Source of the DNA: Orientallactaga sibirica
Lineage: Eukaryota; Chordata; Mammalia; Rodentia; Dipodidae
Reading direction: 5' to 3'
Assembly (NCBI GenBank): GCA_036365145.1
Contig: JAEOAD010001370.1
Coordinates: 124,001-188,000, forward strand
DNA: 64,000 nt
Position 1 is the stretch's first letter. The number at the start of each line of letters is the position of its first letter. A model generated the notes under the pieces. That model saw only the letters and a program-made list of their open reading frames with translations. It was not told the DNA's origin and did no database searches. The position numbers were made by a program, and so were the translations under genes. Of the stretch, positions 50,801 to 61,530 are shown piece by piece.

Positions 50801-52760
50801 TCGTAGATTCGTTTCATTATTTAAGTAGTTTGCTTAGAATACAAAGATCTTCATTGGCGAACACTGTGCGTGTGAAATAAGATAGTTCTGTTCTCGGAAT
50901 GAGTTGCTTTCCGACGAAGACAGTTGAGTGAAGCAAGTTAATACTTACCGGATTTGTAAAATCTAACAAGATGTACAACTTCCTTAGTACATTCATTTCA
51001 TTTCTAAAGCAGTATGCTTTGAAAACAAACATCTTCATTATCGAGCACTGTACTGTCTGAAATAAGCTAGGTCTGTTCTTGGAATCAGTAGCTTTACTAT
51101 GAAGATGGTTGAGTGCAGCAAGTTGAATCTTTCCTTGTTTGTGTAATCTAACAAGATGTACAACTTAGTAGATTCGTACCATTTATAAAGCAGTTTGCTT
51201 AGAAAACAAAGATCTATATTGCTAAACATTGTACTGTGTTAAATAAGCTAGTTCTCCTCTCGGAATGAGTTGCTTTAGTACGAAAACTTTTGAGTTTAGC
51301 AAGTTAATACTTTCCTGGTTTGTGTAGTCTAACAAGATGTACAACTTAGTAGATTCATTTAATTTCTAACGTACTTTGCTTACAAAACAAAGATCTTCAT
51401 TCCGGTCACTGTACTGTGTGAAATAAGCTAGATCTGTTCTCGGAACCAGTAGCTTTACTACGAAGACATTTGAGTGCAGCAAGTTCATACTTTCCTGGTT
51501 TGTGTAATCTAACAAGATTTACAAGTTTGTAGATTCATTTCATTTCTAAAGTAGTTTCCTTACAAAACAAACATCTTCATTGCCAAACACTGTACTGTGT
51601 GAAATAAGCTAGTTCGGTTCTCTGAATGAGTTCCTTTCCTACGAAGACGGTTGAGTTCAGGAAGTTGAATCTTTCCTGGTTTGTGTAATCTACCAAGATG
51701 TACATCTTAGTAGATTCGCTTCATTTCTAAAGTAGTTTCTTTAGAAAACAAAGATCTTCATTGCCGAACTCGGTACTGTGTGATATAAGCTAGATCTGTT
51801 CTCGGAGTCATTAGCTATACTACCAAGATGGTTGAATGCAGCTAGGTCAATCTTTCCTGGTTTGTGAAATCTAACAAGATGCACAAGTTAGTAGATTCAT
51901 TTCATTTCTAAAGTATTTTCCTTAGAAAACAAAGATCTTCATTTCCAAACAAGGTACTGTGTGAAATAAGCTAGTTCTGTTCGCGGAATGATTTGCTTTC
52001 CTACGAAGACACTTCATTGCAGCAACTTCAAACTTTGCATGTTTGTGTAATTTGACAAGATGTATAATTTAGTACAGTCATTTCATTTCTGAAATAGTTT
52101 GCTTAGAAAACAAAGATCTTCATTGCCGAACACTGTACTTTGTGAAATACCTAGTTCTATTCTCAGAATGAGTTGCTTTCCTATGAAGACGGTTGAGTAC
52201 AGCAAGTTCAAACGTTCCTTGTTTGTGTAAACTAACAAGATGTACAACTTCGTAGATTCGTTTCATTTCCAAAGTAGTTTGCTTAGAAAACAAAGATCTT
52301 CATTGCCGAAAACTGTACTGTATGAAATAAGCAAGTTTTGTTCTCGGAATGAGGTGCTTTACTACGAACACAGTTGACTGCAGCAAGTTGACACTTTCCT
52401 GGTTTGTGTAATCTAACAAGATGTACAACTTAGTAGTTTCATTTCATTTCTAAATCAGTTTACTTAGAAAGGAAAGATCTTCATTTCCAAACACTGTACT
52501 GTATTAAATAAGCTAGTTCTGTATTCCGAATGAGTTCCCTTACTATGAAGACGGTTGAGTGCTACAAGTTGAAACTTTCCTGGTTTGTGTAATCTAACAA
52601 GATATATAAGTTTGTAATTTCGTTTCATTTCTAAAGTAGTTTGCTTAGATAACAAAGATCTTCGTTGGCAAACACTGTACTGTGTGAAATAAGCTAGATC
52701 TCTTCTCGGAAACAGTAGCTTTACTTTGAAGTCGTTTGCGTGCAGCAAGTTCAAACTTTC
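47820..52760. repeat. divergent satellite subfamily domain with a ~16-mer pattern
   Basis: About 27 consecutive monomers share changes that are rare elsewhere: GATTCGTTTCATTTC for GATTCGCCTCATTTC, GTTTGCTTAG or TTTCCTTAG for GTTTGTTTAG, AACAAAGATCTTC for AACAAACATCTTC, TTTCCTGGTTTG in the linker, and CTTTACTACGAAGAC or CTTTCCTACGAAGAC. The change starts stepwise near 47.82 kb and ends sharply near 52.765 kb, where GCCTGATTTC and GTTTGTTTAG return. Inside it, matched units lie about 2.9 kb apart (TGACAAGATGTATAATTTAG near 49160 and 52057; GAGGTGCTTTACTACGAACA near 49453 and 52351), a 16-monomer step. A 9-monomer step is also seen (48771 and 50397). Confidence 0.83.
47944..47990. repeat. severely shortened satellite monomer (47 bp)
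   Basis: The GCTAGTTCT landmark recurs after only 47 bp (47944 and 47991). GAGTTGCTTTACGA runs into ACTGTGTGATATGAGC, so about 134 bp of one unit are lost, including the linker and dyads 1 and 2. Confidence 0.88.
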
Positions 52761-55479
52761 CTTTTTGTGTAATCTAAAAAGATGTACAACTTAGTATATT
52801 CGCCTGATTTCTAAAGTAGTTTGTTTAGAAAACAAATATCGTCATTGCCGAACACTGTAGTGCGTGAAATAAGCTAGTTCTGTTCTCGGAATCACTTGCT
52901 TTCCTACGAAGAAGGTTGAGGGCAGCAAGTTCAAACATTCCTAGTTAGTGTAATCTAAGAAGATGTACCATTTAGTAGATTCACCTTATTTCTAAAGTAG
53001 TTTGTTTAGAAAACAAACATCTTCATTTCAAAACACTGTACTGTGTGAACTAAGGTAGTTCTGTTCTCAGAATGAGTTGCTTTCTTACGAAGACGTTTGA
53101 GTGCAGCAACTTAAAACTTTCCTTGTTTGTGTAATCTAATAAGATTTATAACTTAGTAGATTCGCCTCATTTCTAAAGTAGTTGGTTTAGAAAAAGAAAT
53201 CATCTTCATTTCCACAAACTATACTGTGTGAAATAAGCTAGTTCTGTTCTCGGAATCAGTTGCTTTCTTACGAAGAGAGTTGAGTGCACCAAGTTCAAAC
53301 ATTCCTAATTAGTGTAATCTAAGAAGATGTACAATTTAGTAGATTCACCTTATTTCTAAAGTAGTTTGTTTAGAAAACAAACATCTTCATTTGAAAACAC
53401 TCTACTGTGTGAAATAACTAGTCCTGTTCTGGGAATGAGTTGCTTTCTTACGACGACGGTTTAGTGCATCAAGTTCAAACTTTCCTTTTTTGTGTAATCT
53501 AACAAGATGTACAATGTAGTAGATATGCCTCATTTCTAAAGTAGTTTGTTTAGAAAACAAACATCTTCATTTCCAAAAACTGTACTGTGTGAAATGAGCT
53601 AGTTCTGTTGTCGGGATCAGTTGCTTTCTTACGAAGAGTGTTGAGTGCAGCAAGTTCAAACTTTCCTTGTTTGTGTAATCTAACAAGATGTATAAAGTAG
53701 TAGATTCACCTCATTTCTACAGTAGTTTGTTTACTAAACAATCATCTTCATTTCCGAAAACTGTACTGTGTGAAATGAGCTAATTCCGTTCTCGGAATCA
53801 GTTGCTATCTTTCGAAGAGGGTTTACGGCAGCAAATTCAAACTTTCCTTGTTTGTGTAATCTAACACGGTGTACAACTTAGTAGATTCACCTCATTTCTA
53901 AAGTAGTTTGTTTAGAAAACAAACATCTTCATTACCGAACACTGTAGTCTGTGAAATAAGCTAGTTGTGTTGTCAGGATCAGTTGATTTCTTAGGAAGGT
54001 TTTGAGTGCAGCAAGTTCAAACTATCCTTGGTTGTGTAATCTAAGAAGATGTACAATTTAGTAGATTCGCCTTATATTTAAGGTAGTTTGTTTAGAAAAC
54101 AAACATCTTCATTGCAGAGCACTGTACTGTGTGAACTAAGCTAGTTCTGTTCTCTGAATGAGTTGCTCTCTTATGAAGAGTGTTGAGTGCAGCAAGTTCA
54201 AACTTTCCTAGTTTGTGTAATCTAAGAACATGTGCAACTTCGTAGATTCACCTCATTTCTAAAGTAGTTTGTTTAGAAAACAAACATTTTCACTGCCGAA
54301 CACTGTACTGTGTGAAATAAGATAGTTCTGTTCTCAGAATCAGTTGCTTTCTTAGAATGACGCTTGAGTGCAGAAAGTTCAAACATTCCTAGTTAGGGAA
54401 ATCTAAAAAGATGTACAGCATCGTAGATTCGCCTGATTTCTAAAGTAGTTTGTTTACAAAACAAATATCTTCATTGCCGAACACTGTACTGTGTGAAATG
54501 AGCTAGTTCTGTTCTCAGAATGAGTTGCTTTCTTACGAAGTGGGTTGAGTGCAGCAAGTTCAAACTTTACTTGTTTGTGTAATCTAACAATATATACAAC
54601 TTAGTATATTCGCCTGATTTCTAAAGTAGTATGTTTAGAATACAAACATTTTCAATACCAAACATGTACTGTGTGAACTAAGCTATTTCTGTTCTCACAA
54701 TGAGGTTATTTCCTATGAACACGGTTGAGTGCAGCAAGTTCAAACGTTCCTTGTTTGTGTAATCTAAAAAGATGTACAATTTAGTAGATTCACCTTATTT
54801 CCAAAGTAGTTTGTTTAGAAAACAAACATCTTCATTTCAAAACCCTGTACTGTGTGAACTAAGCAAGTTCTGTTCTCGGAATGAGTTGCTTTCTTACGAA
54901 GACTGTTGAGTGCAGCAAGTTCAAACTTTCCTTGTTTGTGTAATCTAACAAGATGTACAACTTAGCAGATTCACCTCATTTCTAAAGTAGTTTGTTTAGA
55001 AAACAATCATCTTCATTTCCGAAAACTGTTGTGTGAAATGACCTAGTTCTCTTCTCGGAATCAGTTGCTTTCTTAAGAAGATGGTTGAGTGCAGCAACCT
55101 TAAACTTTCCTTTTTGGAGTAATCTGACAAGATGTACAACTTAGTACATTCACCTCATTTCTAAAGTAGTTTGTTTAGAAAACAAACATCTTCATTGCCC
55201 AACACTGTACTCTGTGAATTAAACAAGTTCTGTTCTCGGAATCAGTTGCTTTCGTCTAAAGACGCTTGAGTGCAGCAAGTTCAAATATTCCTAGTTAGTG
55301 TAATCTGAAAAGATGTGCACCTTAGTAGATTCACCTTATTTCTAAAGTACTTGGTTTAGAAAACAAACATCTTCATTTCTGAAAACTGTATGGTGTGAAA
55401 TGAGCTAGTTCTGTTCTCAGAATCAGTTGCTTTCTAACAAAGAGGGTTTAGGGCAGCAAGTTCAAACTTTCCTTGTTTG

Positions 55480-56760
55480 TGTAATCTAAGAAGATATACA
55501 ACTAAGTACATTCACCTCATTTGTAAAGTAGTTTGTTTAGAAATCAAACATCTTCATTGACGAACACTGTACTCTGTGAATTAAGCTAGTTCTGTTCTCT
55601 GAATCAGTTGATTCCTACGTAGAAGGTTGAGTGCAGCAAGCTCAAAATTCCTGGTTAGTGTAATCTAAGCAGATGGACAATTTAGTAGATTCACCTTATT
55701 TCTAAAGAAGTTTGTTTAGAAAACAACCATCTTCATTTCAAAACACTGTACTGTGTCAACTATGTCAGTTCTGTTGTCGGAATGAGTTGCTTTCCTATGA
55801 AGACGGTTGAGTACAGCAAGTTCAAACGTTCCTTGTTTATGTAATCTAACAAGATGTACAACTTGGTAGATTCGCCTCATTTCTAAAGTAGTTTGTTTAG
55901 AAAACAATCATCTTCATTTCTGAAAACTGTGCTGTGTGAAATGAGCTAGTTGTTTTCTCAGAATCAGTTGCTTTCTTATGAAGAGGGTTGAGTGCAGCAG
56001 GTTCAAACTTTCCGTGTTTGTGTAATCTAACCAGATGTACAACTTAGTAGATTCGGCTCATTTCTAAAGTAGTTTGTTTAGAAAACAAACATCTTCTTTT
56101 CCGAAAAGTGTAGTGTGTGATATGAGTAGTTCTGTTCTCGGATTCATTTGCTTTCCTATGAAGAAGATTGAGTGCAGCAAGTTCAAACATTCCAAGTTAG
56201 TGTAATCTAAGAAGATGTACAATTTAGTAGATTCACTTTATTTCCAAAGCAGTTTGTTTAGAAAACAAACATCTTCATTTCAAAACACTGTACTGTGTGA
56301 AGAAAGGAGTTTTGTCCTCGGAATGAGTTGCTTTCTTACCAAGACAGTTGAGTGCAGCAAGTTCAAATTTCCTTGTTTGTGTAATCTAACAAGATGTACA
56401 ACTTAGTAGATTCGACTCATTTCTAAAGTAGTTTGTTTAGAAAACAATCATCTTCATTTCTGAAAACTGTACTGTGTGATATGAGTAGTTCTGTTCTCGG
56501 ATTCAGTTGCTTTCCTATGAAGAAGGTTGGGTGCAGCAAGTTCAAACATTCCAAGTTAGTGTAATCTAAGAAGACATACAATTTAGTAGATTCACTTTAT
56601 TTCCAAAGCAGTTTGTTTAGAAAACAAACATCTTCATTTCAAAACACTGTACTGTGTGAAGAAAGCTAGTTCTTTCCTCGGAATGAGTGTCTTTCTTTCC
56701 CAGACGGTTGTGTGCAGCAAGTTCAAATTTCTTTGTTTGTGTAATCTAACAAGATGTACA
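55480..56760. repeat. recent segmental duplication, copy 1 (7 monomers)
   Basis: This stretch corresponds to 57100-58382 at a constant offset of 1622 bp (nine monomers). Sampled stretches differ by only about 2-3%. Private features shared with copy 2 include GATTCCTACGTAGAAGG / GATTCCTACGGAGAAGG near 55610 and 57232, GTCAACTATGTCAGTTC near 55756 and 57378, and GAAGAAAGGAGTTTTGTCC near 56299 and 57921. It contains an inner two-monomer repeat: 56215 onward and 56577 onward share CACTTTATTTCCAAAGCAG. Confidence 0.86.
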
Positions 56761-57099
56761 ACTTTGGAGATTCTCCTCATTTCTAAAGTAGTTTGTTTAG
56801 ATAACAAACACCTTCATTGCCGAACACTGTACTCTGAGTAATGAGCTAGTTCTGTTCTCGGAATCAGTTGCTTTCTTACAGAGATGCTTGAGTGCAGCGA
56901 GTTCAAATATTCCTAGTTAGTGTAATCTACCAAGATGTACAATTTAATAGATTCTACTCATTTCTCAAGCAGTTTGTTTAGAAAACAAACATCTTTATTG
57001 CCGAGCACTGTAATGTGTGAAATGAGCTAGTTCTTTTCTAGGAATCAGTTGCTTTCTTACGAAGAGGGTTTCGGGATGCAAGTTCAAACTTTCCTTGTT

Positions 57100-58382
57100 T
57101 GTGTAATCTAAGAAGATGTACAACTTAGTACATTCACCTTATTTCTAAAGTAGTTTGTTTAGAAATCAAACATCTTCATTGACGAACACTGTACTCTGTG
57201 AATTAAGCTAGTTCTGTTCTCTGAATCAGTTGATTCCTACGGAGAAGGTTGAGTGCAGCAAGTTCAAAATTCCTGGTTAGTGCAATCTAAGAAGATGTAC
57301 AATTTAGTAGATTCACCTTATTTCTAAAGAAGTTTGTTTAGAAAACAACCATCTTCATTTCAAAACACTGTACTGTGTCAACTATGTCAGTTCTGTTCTC
57401 GGAATGAGTTGCTTTCCTATGAAGACGGTTGAGTACAGCAAGTTCAAACGTTCCTTGTTTATGTAATCTAACAAGATGTACAACTTAGTAGATATGACTC
57501 ATTTCTAAAGTAGTTTGTTTAGAAAACAATCATCTTCATTTCTGAAAACTGTGCTGTGTGAAATGAGCTAGTTGTTTTCTCAGAATCAGTTGCTTTCTTA
57601 CAAGGAGGGTTGAGTGCAGCAGGTTCAAACTTTCTGTGTTTGTGTAATCTAACCAGATGTACAACTTAGTAGATTCGGCTCATTTCTAAAGTAGTTTGTT
57701 TAGAAAACAAACATCTTCATTTCTGAAAAGTGTACTGTGTGATATGAGTAGTTCTGTTCTCGGATTCATTTGCTTTCCTATGAGGAAGGTTGAGTGCAGC
57801 AAGTTCAAACATTCCAAGTTAGTGTAATCTAAGAAGATGTACAATTTAGTAGATTCACTTTATTTCCAAAGCAGTTTGTTTAGAAAACAAACATCTTCAT
57901 TTCAAAACACTGTACTGTGTGAAGAAAGGAGTTTTGTCCTTGGAATGAGTTGCTTTCTTACCAAGACGGTTGAGTGCAGCAAGTTCAAATTTCCTTGTTT
58001 GTGTAATCTAACAAGATGTACAACTTAGTAGATTCGACTCATTTCTAAAGTAGTTTGTTTAGAAAACAATCATCTTCATTTCTGAAAACTGTACTGTGTG
58101 ATATGAGTAGTTCTGTTCTCGGATTCAGTTGCTTTCCTATGAAGAAGGTTGGGTGCAGCAAGTTCAAACATTCCAAGTTAGTGTAATCTAAGAAGATATA
58201 CAATTTAGTAGATTCACTTTATTTCCAAAGCAGTTTGTTTAGAAAACAAACATCTTCATTTCAAAACACTGTACTGTGTGAAGAAAGCTAGTTCTTTCCT
58301 CGGAATGAGTGTCTTTCTTTCCCAGACGGTTGTGTGCAGCAAGTTCAAATTTCCTTGTTTGTGTAATCTGACAAGATGTACA
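57100..58382. repeat. recent segmental duplication, copy 2 (7 monomers)
   Basis: Second copy of 55480-56760. The two monomers between the copies (about 56.76-57.10 kb) resemble those just before copy 1 (about 55.16-55.48 kb) but less closely. The whole may be a nine-monomer HOR of which seven units were recently homogenised. Confidence 0.86.
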
Positions 58383-60825
58383 ACTTAGTAGATTTGCCTC
58401 ATTTCTAAAGTAGTTTGTTTAGAAAACAATCATCTTCATTTCCAAAAACTGTCGTGTGTGAAATGAGCTAGTTCTGTTTTCAGAATCAGTTGCTTTCTTG
58501 CTAAGAGTGTTGAGTGCAGCAAGTTCAAACTTTCCCTGTTTGTGTACTCTAACAAGATGGACAACTTCGTAGATTCGCCTGATTTCTAAAGTAGTTTGTT
58601 TAGAAAACAATGATCTTCATTTCCGAAAACTGTTTTGGGTGAAATGAGCTAGTTCTGTTCTCGGAATCAGTAGCTTTCTTACAAAGAGAGTTGAGTGCAG
58701 CTAGTTCAAACTTTCCTTTTTTTTGTAATCTAACAAGATGTACAACTTAGTATATTGGCCTGATTTCTAAAGTAGTTTGTTCAGAAAACAAACATCTTCA
58801 TTGCCAACACTGCACTGTGTGATATAAGCTAGTTCTGTTCTAAGAATCTGTTGCTTTCCTACGAAGAAGGTTGAGTCCAGCAAGTGCAACCATTCCTAGT
58901 TAGGGTAATCTAAGAATATGTACAATTTAGTAGGTTAGACTTATTTCTAAAGCAGTTTGTTTAGAAAAGAAACATCTTCATTTCAAAACACTGTACTGTG
59001 TGAAGTAAGCTAGTTCTGTTCTCGGAATGAGTTGCTTTCCTACGAAGACGGTTGAGTGCACCAAGTTCAAACTTTCATTGTTTGTGTAATCTAAGAACAT
59101 GTACAACTTAGTGGATTGGCCTCATTTCAAAAGGAGTTTGTTTAGAAAACAATCATCTTCATTTCCGAAAACTGTACTGTGTGATATAAGCTAGTTCTGT
59201 TCTAGGGATCAGTTGCTTTCTTACGAAGAGGGTTGAGTGCAGGAAGTGCAAACATTGCTAGTTATTGTAATCTAACAACATGTACAATTTAGTAGATTCA
59301 CTTTATTTCTAAAGCAATTTGTTTAGAAAACAAACATCTTAATTTCAAAAAACTGTACTATGTGAACTAAGCTAGTTCTGTTAGCAGAATGCGTTGCTTT
59401 CTTACGAAGAGTGTTTAGGGCAGCAAGTTCAAACTTTCCCTGTTTGTGCAATCTAACAAGATATACAATGTAGTAGATTTGCCTCATTGCTAAAGTAGTT
59501 TGTTTTAAAAACAAACATCTTCATTTCCGAAAACTGTGCTGTTTCAAATGAGATAGTTCTATTGTCAGGATTAGTTGCTTTCTTACGAAGAGGGTTGAGT
59601 GCAGCAAGTTCAAACTTTCCTTTTTTGTGTAATGTAACAACATATACAACATAGTACATTCAGCTCATTTCTAAAGTAGTTTGTTTAGAAAACAAACATC
59701 TTCATTGCCGAACACTGTACTCTGTGAAATAAGCTAGTTCTGTTCTCGTAATCAGTTGCTTTCTTACGGAGACGGTTGAGTGCAGCCAGTTCAAATATTC
59801 CTGGTTAGTGTAATCTAAGAAGATGTACAATTTAGTTGATTCTCCTCTTTTCAAAGCAGTTTGTTTAGAAAACAAACATCTTTATTGCAGAGCACTGTAC
59901 TCTGTGACATGAGGTAGTTCTGTTCTCAGAATGAGTTGCTTTCTTAAGAAGAGTGTAGAGTGCAGCAAGTTCAAATTTTCCTTGGTTGTGCAATCTAACA
60001 AGATGTACAACTTAATAGATTCACCTCATTTTTAAGAAGTTTGTTTACAAAACAAACATCTTCATTGCCGAACACTGTACTCTTTGAATTAAGCTAGCTG
60101 TGTTCTCGGAATCAGTTGCTTTCTCACAAAGAGGGTTTGGGGCAGCAAGTTCAAACTTTCCTTGTTTGTGTAATCTAACAAGATGAACAAATTAGTAGAT
60201 TCACCTCATTTCTAAAGTAGGTTGTTTGGTAAACAAACATCTTCATTGCCGAACAATACACTCTGTGAAATAAGCTAGTTCTGTTCTCGGAATAATTTTC
60301 TTTCTTACGAAGACGGTTTAGGGCCGCAAGTTCAAATTTTCCTTGTATCTAACAAGATGTACAACTTAGTAGATTCTCCTCATTTGTAAAGTAGTTTGTT
60401 TAGAAAACAAACACCTTCATTTCCGAAAACTGCACTGTGTGAAATGAGCTAGTTCTGTTCTTGGAATCAGTTGCTTTCCTATGAAGAAGGTTGAGTGCAG
60501 CAAGTTCAAACTTTCCTTTATTGTGTAATCTAAAAAGATGTACAACTTAGTAGATCCTCCTCATTTCTAAAGTAGTTTGTTTAGAAAACAAACTTCTTCA
60601 TTGACGAGCACTGTACTGTGTGAAATGACCTGGTTCTGTTCTCGGAATCAGTTGCTTTCTTACAAAGAAGGTTGAGTGCAGCAAGTCCAAACTTTCCTTG
60701 TTTGTGTAATCTAACAAAATGTACAACTTAGTAGATTCCCCTCATTTCTAAAGTAGTTTGTTTATAAAACAAACATCTTCATTGCTGTACACTGTACTGT
60801 GTGAAATGAGCTAGTTCTGTTGTCG

Positions 60826-61530
60826 GGATCTGTTCCTTTCTTACGAAGACGGTTGAGTACAGCAAGTTCAAACTTTCCTTATTTGTGTAATCTAACAAGA
60901 TATACAACTTAGTAGATTCGCCTCATTTCTAAAGTAGTTTGTTTAGAAAACAAACTTCTTCATTGCCGAGCACTGTACTGTGTGAAATGTGCTAGCTCTG
61001 TTCTCAGAATCAGTGGCTTTCTTACGAAGAATGTTTAGGGCAGCAAGTTCAAACTTTCCTTGTTTGTGTAATCTAACAAGATGTACAACTTAGTAGGTTC
61101 GACTGATTTCTAAAGCAGTTTGTTTAGAAAACAAACATCTTCATTTGCAAACACTGCACTCTGTGAAATAAGCTAGTTCTGTTTTAGGATCCGTTCCTTT
61201 CTTACGAAGACGGTTGAGTACAGCAAGTTCAAACTTTCCTTGATTGTGTAATCTAACAAGATATCCAACTTAGTAGATTTGCCTCATTTCTAAAGTAGTT
61301 TGTTTAGAAAACAAACATATTCATTGCCGAGCACTATACTCAGTGAAATGAGCTAGTTCTGTTCTCGGAATCAGTTGCTTTCTTAAGAAGAGTGTTTACG
61401 GCAGCAAGTTCAAACTTTCCTTGTTTGTGTAATGTAAAAAGATGTACAATTTAGGAGGTTCGCCTGATTTCTAAAGTAGTTTGTTTAGAAAACAAACATC
61501 TTCATTGCCAAACACTGTACTGTGTGAAAT
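60826..61530. repeat. two-monomer repeat (~358 bp)
   Basis: A CCGTTCCTTTC / GTTGAGTACAGC / AACAAGATAT unit followed by a GCCGAGCACT / GTTTAGGGCAGC-like unit occurs near 60826 and again near 61183. The same first unit also appears near 62090. Confidence 0.65.

Noticed and set aside
50817..59659. Similar short open frames in block 3, including two identical 63-codon frames at 56215 and 57837
   Set aside because: The identity comes from the 1622-bp segmental duplication, not from protein conservation.
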